The notes under the pieces are model-generated. The model had not been told where the DNA came from and searched no databases. It was given only the letters and a program-made list of their open reading frames with translations. A program made the position numbers and the translations under genes. DNA of 64,000 nucleotides from JBOFHT01 sp051649785 (GTDB taxonomy: Archaea > Methanobacteriota > Methanobacteria > Methanobacteriales > Methanobacteriaceae), in the NCBI GenBank assembly GCA_051649785.1, contig JBOFHT010000074.1, positions 1-64,000 on the forward strand, written 5' to 3'. Shown here in pieces: positions 45,946 through 56,154 of this stretch. The first letter of the stretch is position 1, and every line of letters begins with the position of its first letter.

Positions 45946-47406
45946 TTAGTTTTTACGCCTATAAAATGGTACAAAAGCTAATAATGAAGCTATTAATAAA
46001 ACAAATACCGGAATACCCGTAGACTTCATACTAACAGCATTACCAACAACATTATTAGTATTATTATTAGTGTTTGTATTATTAGTATTATTAGTAATGT
46101 TAGTAGTGTTTGTATTATTATGGTTGTTAGTACTATTATTTTCATTAAAAGTTACTTGCAAAGGTTGATTATCAACAAAACCATTAACATTCATTGATTG
46201 AACATTATAATTAATAGATTTATTAAATCTTGCATCAAAAACTTTACCCTCAACAACAACAAAATAAGGTAATAAGCTATTATCAACAACACTACCCTCA
46301 TTCAAAGTAAAACTATAATCTAAAACAACATTACTGCCTCTAACAACAGTACTATTCTTAGATGTCAAATTAGCAACAAACCAATTAGACAAAGTTAACC
46401 CAAAATAATCAACATCAATTTCAGGAGTATTATCACCCCACCAATTAAAATCAATAAGTCCATATCCAGCATAGATTGCTAAATATCCACCAGTATTATT
46501 CAAAATTCTAGAATAAGACATATTCAAAAATCCAATATCATTATAAATAGCATTACCATACTCATCAGCAGAATTATTCACAAAATTAGTAGTCCTAATA
46601 GTAAGATTACCTAATCCATAATAGTCAATGCCTCCTATGGAACTGTCTCCCCCAATATTATAAATAGCCCCTCCTTTTTGTGCTTTATTGTTAGTTAATG
46701 TGCAATTAAACACATTTATACGATAAAGTAGAACAAGTGGATCCGCAGAAGTAGATCTTACAATAAAATTGAGATCCAATTGATCAATAGGTATTTCAGG
46801 GAGGAATTCAGGAGGAGTGACATGACTATAAATAACACCACCATAAAAACCTGCAGAATTATTAGTAAATATAGAACCAGATATATCAATAATCCCGTCC
46901 TCATTATAAATAACACCACCATAAAAACCTGCAGAGTTATTAGTAAATATAGAACATGATATATTAATAATTCCATTATTATTATAAACAACACCCGCAC
47001 TATGCAAAGCAGAATTATTAATAAATGTACAGTTTATTATAGTAAGGTTCCCTGTATTAGAAACAACAGTACCAGAACCCTGAATGTAAGCATTTTTAAT
47101 TATTAGATTTTTTAATGATAATCTACCAGAATTGTAGATGAACCATGATCCATTACAATCTATTATTGCTTTGTTATTAGGGTTGTTACTTTGAATAGTT
47201 ATGTTCCTACCATTATGAATAGTCAGGTTAGTATTATTAACTCCACTATAAGTTCCATTTACCAAACTAATAGTATCATTACCTAAACTACCATCTATTC
47301 CACTAGAAGTAGAATTATTAATCACAACATCTGCAGCTGAAGAGCCACTTATCGCAACACATAAAGATAACATTAATAGGATTATTAAGCTAAATTTTTT
47401 TTTCAA
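45946..47406 (-). CDS. Adhesin-like surface protein
   Basis: A secreted, membrane-anchored protein of 486 residues. The start is a TTG (at 47406) with GGAGGTGA just upstream, giving MKKKFSLIILLMLSLCVAIS as signal peptide. The body is a parallel beta-helix with repeats such as NNSAGFYGGVIYN. A low-complexity Asn/Thr linker (NNTNTTNITNNTNNTNTNNN) leads to an anchor STGIPVFVLLIASLLAFVPF and YRRKN. The C-terminal anchor and downstream flank are close paralogues of the frameshifted gene. Adhesin-like proteins of methanogens are thought to bind host or microbial surfaces. Confidence 0.85.
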   Translation of the reverse strand: MKKKFSLIILLMLSLCVAISGSSAADVVINNSTSSGIDGSLGNDTISLVNGTYSGVNNTNLTIHNGRNITIQSNNPNNKAIIDCNGSWFIYNSGRLSLKNLIIKNAYIQGSGTVVSNTGNLTIINCTFINNSALHSAGVVYNNNGIINISCSIFTNNSAGFYGGVIYNEDGIIDISGSIFTNNSAGFYGGVIYSHVTPPEFLPEIPIDQLDLNFIVRSTSADPLVLLYRINVFNCTLTNNKAQKGGAIYNIGGDSSIGGIDYYGLGNLTIRTTNFVNNSADEYGNAIYNDIGFLNMSYSRILNNTGGYLAIYAGYGLIDFNWWGDNTPEIDVDYFGLTLSNWFVANLTSKNSTVVRGSNVVLDYSFTLNEGSVVDNSLLPYFVVVEGKVFDARFNKSINYNVQSMNVNGFVDNQPLQVTFNENNSTNNHNNTNTTNITNNTNNTNTNNNTNNVVGNAVSMKSTGIPVFVLLIASLLAFVPFYRRKN

Positions 47407-47853
47407 ATTTTCACCTCCATTTATAATCAATCAAACTATATTGAAAAAAACGATTTTTGTAATATTAAAATACATTATAATTAAATCAAAAAAAGATTAG
47501 TACAAAGTAAATAAATTTCAAATACTTTTTCACAATACACTAGATATATATAAATATCATAATATATAAGCATATAGTAAAACAAATGGCACTATCAAAA
47601 TGTTAGTTGTTGGAAAAAATTAATTAGCTGAAATTCAATTAAAATCAAATTAATCTAAATAATTAATCTTAAATTGTAGTATTAGCAATAAAATTACAGT
47701 ATATTATTGCTAATGCCTCAAACTTTGTGGATTTTTTAAAATATCATTTTTTTTATAATTTCATATTGTTTTCGTCCCACATAGTAGTAATAGTAGTAGT
47801 TGCCTTTTAATCTCGATTCTTTTAAAATAAAAGACTATGATCAATTAGGCAAG
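47407..47853. other. Intergenic region between two adhesin genes
   Basis: About 450 bases of AT-rich sequence. No gene or notable structure is seen. Confidence 0.4.
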
Positions 47854-50487
47854 TTATTTTTTCCGAAATATTAAGAATAATATATTTAGTAATGATAAAA
47901 TTAAAGCAATTGGCATTAACCCAGTATTTTCCATACTAGCATAACTATATTCATCCTGTTTGCCATAGTCATCTTTAACTTTAACTTCTAATGAATCATT
48001 AATCGACCTATTTTCATAGTATATGTTTGATGTTATTGTGTAGTTTCCTGCTTTTAAAAATTTCCCTGTAATGTAAAATACTTTTTCACTTGGGATTAAA
48101 TTATCTATTAACCAAGTTAAAGTATTATATTCCTTATTATAAATAGCACCAGAAGGTATTTCACTTAGTATGAAATCATTAGGCAAATTTAAAACTATTT
48201 TTAAATTAGTTTCTTTTGCATTTCCACTATTTAAAACTTTAAAAATAATGACTATAGGTTTATTAACAACAACATTACTTTCATTGATTTTTAAATTAGA
48301 ACTAATATTGGAGCAATAACTTATTATACCATTATAAATGTTAATAAGTCCCCCATTACCCGAATATGTACCACTTAAGCTATAATTACCTTTATCGTAG
48401 TTTTTGTAGTAATATTCTGCATAACCTTCAATACTTGTTCCACTTCCAACAAAAACACCATCAACAAAAAAACTAATATTTTGACCAGTAATAAGATTTC
48501 CCATATCATCAGTTAAACTTGCATATATAATCCCATTTACAGGGCAAATTGTTTTATTATCTACAAAAGTCAAATTAAGAGTCCCAATTAATCCCTTATT
48601 AAACACAGCATTACCTAAAGATGCAAAATTATTATACATTAAATTTTTCGAAATACTTAATTGAGCATTATTAAAAACAGCACCACCTAAATCTTTAGCA
48701 CGGTTATTAATAAAACTAGAATTTATAACACTACCTATTCCATTATTATAAACAGCACCACCAGTTTCAGCATTATTATTCAAAAATACAGAATTTTTTA
48801 TATTATGCTTATTCCCAGCATTATAAACAGCACCACCTGCATAAATCACTGTGTTATTATCAAATACAGAGTCTTTTATAGCTTGCAACTCCCCTGCATT
48901 ATAGATAGCTCCACCATATATACTTGCTGAGTTATTTGTAAACTTAGAACCATTAATTAATTGATTATCCCCAGTATTAAATATTGCACCTCCATTATTT
49001 GATGCAATATTCTTACAAAATATAGAACTAATCACAATTTGATCTTTTCCAGTATTATAGATAGCTCCACCATTAACACTTGCTTTATTGAATATAAAAG
49101 TGGAATTAGTGATAGATTGATTCAGCCCCCAATTATGAATGGCCCCACCACTAACACTTGCAGTATTGTAACTAAAAATAGAATTAAGGATAGAATAATC
49201 TGAACCATTATTGTTATCAATAGCTCCACCATTAACACTTGCAGTATTGTAACTAAAAATAGAATTAATAATAGATTGATTAATGGAATCAGTACTATAA
49301 ATAGCACCTCCATCATTACCAGCAATATTATAAGTAAAATTAGAGCAGTTTATAGTGCTATTATTAGTCCCAGAAACAAAAATAGTGCCACCATATCCTT
49401 TAGCTATATTCCTATCAAAACTAGAATTAATGATAGATTGATTATTGCAGAAATAATTATAAAATACAGCACCATTATTAGCAGAATTATTTTTAAAAGT
49501 AGAATTAATAAATTGCTGTTCGACACATACACTATTAAAAATAGCACCACCACCATTAGCTGCTTTATTTTCAATTAATGTAGAGTTTATCATAGAGGTA
49601 TTATAAGCAAAATAATTATATAACGCACCACCATAACTCTTAGCAGAATTATTTACAAAATTAGAATTAATTATTTTTTGGTCAGAAGATACAGTGTGTA
49701 TAGCACCACCGGCATCTGCACTATTATTAATAAAAGTAGAATTGTGAATAGTATGGTTAGTACCTATAGTGTAAATAGCCCCACCATCCGCCCTAGTCAC
49801 ATTATTATGATTGAAAGTAGAATTAAAGATATATTGATTAATACCAGAATTATATATAGCTCCTCCAGAATTATTAGCAGAATTATATTCAAAAACAGAA
49901 TTAAGGATAGATTGATTAGTACCTAAATTATAAATGGCTCCACCATACTGGGTAGCAGTATTATTTATAAATACCGAGTTAGTTATATATTGATTAGTTT
50001 GATTATTATATATGGCACCGCCTCTCTCTGCAGTATTATTTATAAATGTGCAATTTATAATGGTTAAATTACCTGAATTATATATAGCCCCACCATTAGC
50101 ACCAAATCCATTCTTTATTATTAGGTTAATTAAACTTAAGTTTCCATTATTAATAATAAACCAATTGTTATTACAATCAATTACTGCTTTGTTATTAGGG
50201 TCGTGACTTTGGATAATAATGTCGTTGTCACTGCTTATGGTAATGTTAGTATTGTTGTTTCCAGAATATGTTCCATTTGTTAAATTTATAGTATTATTTG
50301 TAATGCTTCCTTTAATTCCTTCATCCGTAGTATTATCAATCACAACACTATTTGCAAATGCAGTATTGCTCAAAATTACAGTAAATGCAAATATAATTGT
50401 TATTATTATGAAAAGATTTAAACAAATATTTTTGAATTTTCCTTGATTTAGTTTTTTTAAAATGTTTTTCACATCCATTTTTTGCAT
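47854..50487 (-). CDS. Large adhesin-like surface protein
   Basis: An 877-residue protein with signal peptide (LFIIITIIFAFTVILSNTAF near residues 24-45). Residues about 55-640 hold more than 20 beta-helix turns of the kind GGAIYNxGxNQxIxNSxFxxN. An Ig-like part (FVDNKTICPVNGIIYASLTD) and a DUF11-like domain (NKPIVIIFKVLNSGNAKETN) follow, then a C-terminal membrane helix (GLMPIALILSLLNILFLIFR). The C-terminal anchor differs from those of the two neighbouring adhesins. It is probably exported by Sec and displayed outside the pseudomurein wall. Confidence 0.86.
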   Translation of the reverse strand: MQKMDVKNILKKLNQGKFKNICLNLFIIITIIFAFTVILSNTAFANSVVIDNTTDEGIKGSITNNTINLTNGTYSGNNNTNITISSDNDIIIQSHDPNNKAVIDCNNNWFIINNGNLSLINLIIKNGFGANGGAIYNSGNLTIINCTFINNTAERGGAIYNNQTNQYITNSVFINNTATQYGGAIYNLGTNQSILNSVFEYNSANNSGGAIYNSGINQYIFNSTFNHNNVTRADGGAIYTIGTNHTIHNSTFINNSADAGGAIHTVSSDQKIINSNFVNNSAKSYGGALYNYFAYNTSMINSTLIENKAANGGGAIFNSVCVEQQFINSTFKNNSANNGAVFYNYFCNNQSIINSSFDRNIAKGYGGTIFVSGTNNSTINCSNFTYNIAGNDGGAIYSTDSINQSIINSIFSYNTASVNGGAIDNNNGSDYSILNSIFSYNTASVSGGAIHNWGLNQSITNSTFIFNKASVNGGAIYNTGKDQIVISSIFCKNIASNNGGAIFNTGDNQLINGSKFTNNSASIYGGAIYNAGELQAIKDSVFDNNTVIYAGGAVYNAGNKHNIKNSVFLNNNAETGGAVYNNGIGSVINSSFINNRAKDLGGAVFNNAQLSISKNLMYNNFASLGNAVFNKGLIGTLNLTFVDNKTICPVNGIIYASLTDDMGNLITGQNISFFVDGVFVGSGTSIEGYAEYYYKNYDKGNYSLSGTYSGNGGLINIYNGIISYCSNISSNLKINESNVVVNKPIVIIFKVLNSGNAKETNLKIVLNLPNDFILSEIPSGAIYNKEYNTLTWLIDNLIPSEKVFYITGKFLKAGNYTITSNIYYENRSINDSLEVKVKDDYGKQDEYSYASMENTGLMPIALILSLLNILFLIFRKK

Positions 50488-51339
50488 TTTTAAAAATAAG
50501 AGTCATAAAAATATATTTTTCACAAAGTAGTATATTAACCTTATTATTATATAACCTAATATTTATAAATATATTATTAATGATTATTCTTATTTGAATA
50601 GTTATTATTTTATTATATATTAATGTACATGTATATATAATTATTTATAATATTTCGTATAGCTATAATTTAAAAGTAATTAATCTTTGAAATATGTGTA
50701 GATAATAAAAGTTTGAACATATATTAAATAAAATAGATATGGGTAAATTGAATAATTATTAATTGGATACTATAGGATATATAGTTGAGTTTGGTAGTTG
50801 TAGCATGTTAAATAATGAATATTGATGATATATAGGATATATGGGCATATATAGCATATATATAGAGATTTAAGTAGTACATTCCAATTTGAAGAAATAA
50901 TTGATGATATATTGTGGGAAAAAGAAAACTTTAAAGTACCACTATACTTAAATAAAAAGTTTTATATATCTATAGGTATTATATTGAACTTAGTTTAATT
51001 ATTTATTAAATAAAGATTCATATTATAGGATATAATGGAATATTTAAAATTGTTGCACTTAACTTAATACTCCTTTTATCTTTAATCATAAACATAAAAT
51101 CTAATTTTTTAGTGTTTTATAAGAAAAAAATAGTAGAAATTATAATAAAACTACAAAAGTAAAAAAAATTAATTAAAAAATGCCATTTTTAATTCTTAAA
51201 TTTCAATTTTTGAAGATATATTTAAAATTTTTCAAAAATTGAAATTAAAAGTTTATTTTAGAAAAAATTTTTAAAGTATAAATATAAATTTAATATATGA
51301 AATGTAATTTAAATCAATATATTGTGTTGTGAATATAAA
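50488..51339. other. Intergenic region between divergent adhesin and TetR genes
   Basis: About 850 bases of very AT-rich sequence with many TATA-like stretches and short TATAGGATATA repeats around 50770-50870. A strong inverted repeat near tetR is listed separately. No gene is supported. Confidence 0.45.
51199..51246. promoter_or_regulatory. Perfect 16-base inverted repeat upstream of tetR
   Basis: AATTTCAATTTTTGAA at 51199-51214 is exactly complementary to TTCAAAAATTGAAATT at 51231-51246, with a 16-base spacer. It lies about 95 bases before the start codon and upstream of a TATA-like stretch (51274-51300). It may be an autoregulatory operator or a hairpin. Confidence 0.5.
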
Positions 51340-51945
51340 ATGAATATTAAAAATAAGATAGCTGAAACTGCTTTTTTGCTAGCATTACAAAAAGGTTTTG
51401 ACAGTGTGTCTATTAGAAATATTAGTGAAGAGTCAGGAATATCAATTGGTGGAATATATTATCATTTTAAGAATAAAACTGAAATATTAAAATATATTAT
51501 TGTTAAATATTTCTCAACTGAAATTATTGTTTTTAAAAATGTTCTACAAAAAGAAGATAATTTAATCGAAAAGTTAAAGTTTATTTTGTATAATCAAGAA
51601 GAATTACTATATAGTGAAGATGATATTATTGGATTTTCTAAATCAGATAATATCGACTTTAGAGAGTACTTTCTTTTGATGATGGGTATCTATCACCAAT
51701 ACCCAGAAGTCAGAGATGAATATGACAAATCAATACTAAATGTTTTTAACTTTTTTAAAGAATTAGTTGAAGAATCAATAGAGAAAGGAGAAATCAAAGA
51801 TGATATAGACCCACATAAACTAGCCACCCACATCCTATCAATATATTTAGGAATTTTATTAACATCAGTAGAATTCACATATATCCCTTTTAAAGAATTA
51901 GTAAGTACAAACTTAGAATTTCTATGGAATAATGTGAAAAAATAA
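51340..51945 (+). CDS. TetR-family transcriptional regulator
   Basis: A 201-residue regulator from the ATG of MNIKNKIAETAFLLALQKGF; an in-frame TTG six codons upstream is less likely. The N-terminal helix-turn-helix is SVSIRNISEESGISIGGIYY followed by HFKNKTEILKYII. The C-terminal ligand-binding domain is of unknown specificity. It lies upstream of a palindromic site at 52347-52364 and an adhesin-transglutaminase gene on the same strand, which may be under its control. Confidence 0.9.
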   Translation: MNIKNKIAETAFLLALQKGFDSVSIRNISEESGISIGGIYYHFKNKTEILKYIIVKYFSTEIIVFKNVLQKEDNLIEKLKFILYNQEELLYSEDDIIGFSKSDNIDFREYFLLMMGIYHQYPEVRDEYDKSILNVFNFFKELVEESIEKGEIKDDIDPHKLATHILSIYLGILLTSVEFTYIPFKELVSTNLEFLWNNVKK

Positions 51946-52642
51946 ACTTATAATTAATCAAATCCTAATATATTATTTTAATTTTTTTATGCTTTTATTT
52001 TATTTTTATATATAACTTAGTCAGATCTATACTTATCATCAGGACATTATTATTATTATTAGTGATTATATAGTGATATTCGGTTATTTTTTTGAAATAA
52101 TTATTATTCTGCAGTTTAACATCCATATATTTTATGAATTGTCAAAAAATTTGATTTTTTATATGGGACTATGAATTTATTAGCTGTTACAAATTTCAAA
52201 ACTGATTTTTTAAGATTAATTTAACTTTAATTTGGTTTCAACTAATTAATTTTTTACAAGAACTAATATTTGACACTACCTTTTATATATTAACAGTTAA
52301 CTTTATATACCATATAGAAGATAATATAAGTTCATAATACTATCAGAAAACGAACGTTTGTTTTTTAGAATTGTTAAAAAATATAAAGGATGTTAAATGA
52401 TAATAATTAATAATTCCATTTGGAAAGAATAAAGGCAGTATATCTAAATAATGATACTTTAGTTTGATAAATGAGACTTTCTTAGAATGATAATATGGTG
52501 ACATTAATCATGAAAATACTAAAAATATATTCTAATAACAATTCAGCTACAAAAGCAAGAAACACCCGACATGCCGATAATATCATTATTTTTAGGTTTA
52601 TTAGCTAGTTTAGTGGCTTGAATAAAGAAGGGGTGATTAGTT
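51946..52642. other. Region between tetR and the adhesin-transglutaminase gene, with possible gene remnant
   Basis: About 700 bases. It contains a TATA box and palindrome (listed). After these, AAAGGATG precedes a short frame starting at 52397 (MIIINNSIWKE), and an open stretch ending near 52620 reads TPDMPIISLFLGLLASLVA before a stop, like the end of a membrane or anchored protein. This may be the scar of a deleted gene. Confidence 0.4.
52301..52364 (+). promoter_or_regulatory. TATA box and TetR-type palindrome
   Basis: CTTTATATAC at 52301-52310 resembles a TATA box. The 18-base near-palindrome AAAACGAACGTTTGTTTT at 52347-52364 (one mismatched pair, GC-richer centre than its surroundings) is a plausible TetR-family operator positioned just after the start site. 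Confidence 0.5.
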
Positions 52643-54853
52643 TTGAAAAAAATAATAAGTGTGTTGATTGTTTTTACTTTTATTATTTTTATCTCAACAT
52701 CTTCATCATTAGTATTTGCTGCAGATGATTTTAACTATATTCAACATGAAATTGATTCTGGTCAAAGTAATATAAACCTTAATGATAAAACTTACACTCC
52801 AGGAACTGTAGCTACTATTAATTTAAACAAAGATAATATTACTATCAAAGGAAAATCTTCTGATTCTAAAGCAGTATTAAATAATTATGGTGGTAATTCA
52901 ACAATTATGATTATTTCGGGAAATAATACTCGTTTAGAAAATTTAATATTTACTAATGTTAATTTAAATCTTATGGCTGGAGCAATTAGTTTTAAAGGTT
53001 CTAATTTAACAATAATAAATTGTGAATTCAAAACAAATAAAGGAGCTTATGGAGCAATAGTTCTTGAAGAATCATCTAGAAATGCAATTATTAAAGATTG
53101 TATTTTCATTGATAATGTTGCTACTTATAGTTCGTCTTATGGAGGTTTAGGAGGAGCTATTAATTCATTTAGTTCAAACACCCAAATAATAACTTGTATT
53201 TTTATTAATAATTATGCTGAAAAAGGTGGAGGATCCTTATATTTTAGAACAGGATTGAATAATCTAATCCTTGAATGCGGATTTTTAAATAACAAGGCTC
53301 CAAATGGAGGTGCTATATGGGTAGACTCAACATCTAATGGACTTAAAATTACGAGATCATATTTTATAAATAATACTGCTAATATTCATGGCGGAGCGAT
53401 CTATAATAATGCTGATTTAACTATTACTGCATCAGATTTTACAAACAATAAAGCAGGCAACAATGGAGGAAGTATATACACAGAATCAAGTAAAACCACA
53501 AATATTAATGAAGCCTCCAAATTCATCAATAATACTGCAAAAAATGGTGGTGCAGTATATTCAAACAGTATAATCTATGTAAAATCCTCTGAATTTCTTT
53601 CTAATTATGCATCTGACTCTGGAGGGGCTTTATATCTCATTAAAGCTACTAATATTCAAAAAGGAATTTTTAGTGGAAATATCGCTTTTAAAAATGGGGG
53701 AGGCATTTTTTCTTTAAATAATGTTTTGGCTAATGGTTGTCAATTTTCAAGGAATGTTGCTGATTATGGAAGTGGGATTTTTTCTAAAAGTAGTTTAAAT
53801 GTTTATTCATCCGTATTTTCAAATAATAAGGCAGGATGCAATTTAAATATTCAATTAATTGATAATATTATTAAATATGGATATAGTAGAATTAAAATAA
53901 GTTTAGTAGCTCATGATAATGTTAGAGTTAGTGGTGCCGATCACTCAATTTATCATTCAGGATCAAACAAATTAGTCACTATAAATGGTAAAGGCATAAG
54001 TAAAAGTACAGTTTTAAGTAGCTATACTATAAAAATTAATGGAATTTATGTGAAAACTAATAGTAAAAGTGAATCCTTTCTTAATATTAAAACTAGTCCC
54101 ACTTATAAATGGAATAATTATGTATTCACAGCTAGTTTCTCAGGAAATTCTCTTTATAAAAATATTAACAGTGTTTTAACTGTTAAAGCAATAATACTAA
54201 AAACTGATAGTTATAATATACAAAATAAAAAAAATAAATATTATCTTCCTTATCGTAAAGACACCTTAGAAACATTTAATTATAACACACAAAAAAGTTT
54301 CAAAAAAACTATATATCAAAAAGCAAATTATAATATTTATTTTCTGGGAGGAGAAAAAGCTCCAAGTAGCATACAAAAATATTTAAAAGGTAACTGGGTT
54401 TGTCAAGTAAATCATTCTACTATTAAAAAACAGATTATAAAAATTTTAAAAGATAAAAAATACAAAATGTCTGGATTAATAACACCCAAGAAAAAATCAA
54501 ATATAATATATGAGTGGGTAAAGAAAAACACGAAATATGGAGTAAACTCAGATTATGATGCTGTGACTGTTTTAAAGAGAATTTACAATAAAAAAATTAC
54601 TAAAGACGCAAACTGTGCAGGGCATAGTAATTTACTAATTGCAATGTTCAGAACTGGAGGAATACCTTCATCATATTTCTATTTTAAACCAGTTGGGTAT
54701 GACTATCATGTTTATTCACTCGCATATGTTTATACTAATGGTGCTTGGAAAAAATATAAAGCAGATGCAGTAGGAAAGAATTGGAAATTTGGATATACTA
54801 ATTGGAAAGTTGAAAAGGATGATGAAGAATTAGAATTCCCACACTGGTATTAA
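52643..54853 (+). CDS. Secreted beta-helix protein with C-terminal transglutaminase-like domain
   Basis: A 736-residue protein with TTG start and GGGGTGAT ribosome binding site 7 bases upstream. A signal peptide (VLIVFTFIIFISTSSSLVFA) leads to a beta-helix domain (about residues 35-410), an Ig-like part (about 420-520), a linker, and a transglutaminase-like domain (about 600-736). The catalytic triad is visible: Cys in DANCAGHSNLL near 657, His in YDYHVYSLAYV near 690, Asp in KYKADAVGK near 707. Such domains act as cysteine peptidases or crosslinkers; pseudomurein endoisopeptidases share this triad. No pseudomurein-binding repeats and no membrane anchor are seen. Confidence 0.85.
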   Translation: MKKIISVLIVFTFIIFISTSSSLVFAADDFNYIQHEIDSGQSNINLNDKTYTPGTVATINLNKDNITIKGKSSDSKAVLNNYGGNSTIMIISGNNTRLENLIFTNVNLNLMAGAISFKGSNLTIINCEFKTNKGAYGAIVLEESSRNAIIKDCIFIDNVATYSSSYGGLGGAINSFSSNTQIITCIFINNYAEKGGGSLYFRTGLNNLILECGFLNNKAPNGGAIWVDSTSNGLKITRSYFINNTANIHGGAIYNNADLTITASDFTNNKAGNNGGSIYTESSKTTNINEASKFINNTAKNGGAVYSNSIIYVKSSEFLSNYASDSGGALYLIKATNIQKGIFSGNIAFKNGGGIFSLNNVLANGCQFSRNVADYGSGIFSKSSLNVYSSVFSNNKAGCNLNIQLIDNIIKYGYSRIKISLVAHDNVRVSGADHSIYHSGSNKLVTINGKGISKSTVLSSYTIKINGIYVKTNSKSESFLNIKTSPTYKWNNYVFTASFSGNSLYKNINSVLTVKAIILKTDSYNIQNKKNKYYLPYRKDTLETFNYNTQKSFKKTIYQKANYNIYFLGGEKAPSSIQKYLKGNWVCQVNHSTIKKQIIKILKDKKYKMSGLITPKKKSNIIYEWVKKNTKYGVNSDYDAVTVLKRIYNKKITKDANCAGHSNLLIAMFRTGGIPSSYFYFKPVGYDYHVYSLAYVYTNGAWKKYKADAVGKNWKFGYTNWKVEKDDEELEFPHWY

Positions 54854-54943
54854 ATTTCATCTATTACAAGAAGTATAATAAGAAGTATGAAATAATACAT
54901 ATTGAATTAGAAGATTGAAATTTTATTTAATTGGAATGTAAAC

Positions 54944-56107
54944 TTATAAAAATGATAGAATAAAGTTCATTCCAATAACTACAAGTATAAAAATACTTAT
55001 AAATCTGACTAATATACTAACTACTTTTTTATTGATATAACCAATTTTAGGGAATTTAGCTCCTAAAATATTCTCTAAAATATGCCCACCATCTAATGGT
55101 TTCATTGGGAGTAGATTAAATAATCCCACAGCTATATTAAGTAAATAAATCCATTGGAGTGCTTCAAGAATAATAAACAATACATAAGGTAATTGATTAC
55201 CCCAAATACTAGATGTTTTTTCATTTAGGACATAATGTTTAGATGCTTGAATACCCATATACCCTTTAGACTCATTGTTAGGGTTTTTAGATGTGGTGAA
55301 ACTATAAATTCCTTTATCTGTTGAAACATTTATTTTTTGGTTGGGTTTTAAAGTATTTACTACTTCAGAATATCCATTAATATCCTTAACTACCATTCCA
55401 TTAATAGAGTGAATAACTAATCCCTCATAAAGTGCTGTGCTAGCTGGACTTCCTTCTACAGTACGATCGATTACAATACCATCCCCATAGAATGCAGCAG
55501 GAATAGCAAAGCTCGAAACTAAAAATACAAGAGTTATTGCAATAAGTGAAAGTGTTAAATTAGATACAGATCCTGCAGCATAAATTCTAAGGCGAGCAGC
55601 TCTTTTTGATTTTTTTAATTCTTCTTCATCAGGTTCAACAAATGCACCTGGAAGTATTGCAGCTAATAAAAGACCCATTGATTTTATATTAACTTTTTCA
55701 ACACGAGATAAAATACCATGACCAAACTCGTGGACAATAATAACAGTTGCTAAAGCAAAAATCCCATATGCAAGAGGAATAAATATAGGAGATCCTGGAA
55801 TTTCAACTCCAGGAACAATTAAACTAACTGAGGGAGTTTCTATTGCTGTAGGAAGTGATGAAATCAAAAGATATGCCATCAAAATCATTCCCCCAACAGA
55901 AACAATTATCCCTACATTCATAAACCATTTCCAAAATTTAGGAGAAATATTAGCTAATTTATCTATAAATCCAATAAATCGTTTTGTTTTCCACATTATA
56001 ATTGGGAATTTAATTTCAAATCCTAATTTAGATAATTTATTTTTAAATAGAAGAGCAATTATCCAAATTAATAGAAAAGCAATCCCATAATACCATAATG
56101 CATTCAT
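54944..56107 (-). CDS. Site-2 protease-type membrane metalloprotease with PDZ domain
   Basis: An intramembrane zinc protease of the M50 family, 387 residues. The zinc motif is IIVHEFGHGILSR near residue 125 in a membrane helix; the third ligand region is NLLPMKPLDGGHI near 345. A PDZ-like domain (about 210-290, containing GLVIHSINGMVVKDI) lies between. About five membrane helices can be seen. Such proteases cut membrane-bound regulators or signal peptides; the substrate here is unknown. Confidence 0.9.
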   Translation of the reverse strand: MNALWYYGIAFLLIWIIALLFKNKLSKLGFEIKFPIIMWKTKRFIGFIDKLANISPKFWKWFMNVGIIVSVGGMILMAYLLISSLPTAIETPSVSLIVPGVEIPGSPIFIPLAYGIFALATVIIVHEFGHGILSRVEKVNIKSMGLLLAAILPGAFVEPDEEELKKSKRAARLRIYAAGSVSNLTLSLIAITLVFLVSSFAIPAAFYGDGIVIDRTVEGSPASTALYEGLVIHSINGMVVKDINGYSEVVNTLKPNQKINVSTDKGIYSFTTSKNPNNESKGYMGIQASKHYVLNEKTSSIWGNQLPYVLFIILEALQWIYLLNIAVGLFNLLPMKPLDGGHILENILGAKFPKIGYINKKVVSILVRFISIFILVVIGMNFILSFL

Positions 56108-56154
56108 TTAATCACCACAAATATTAAAAAATATAAAGTTAATTTAAAAATATA

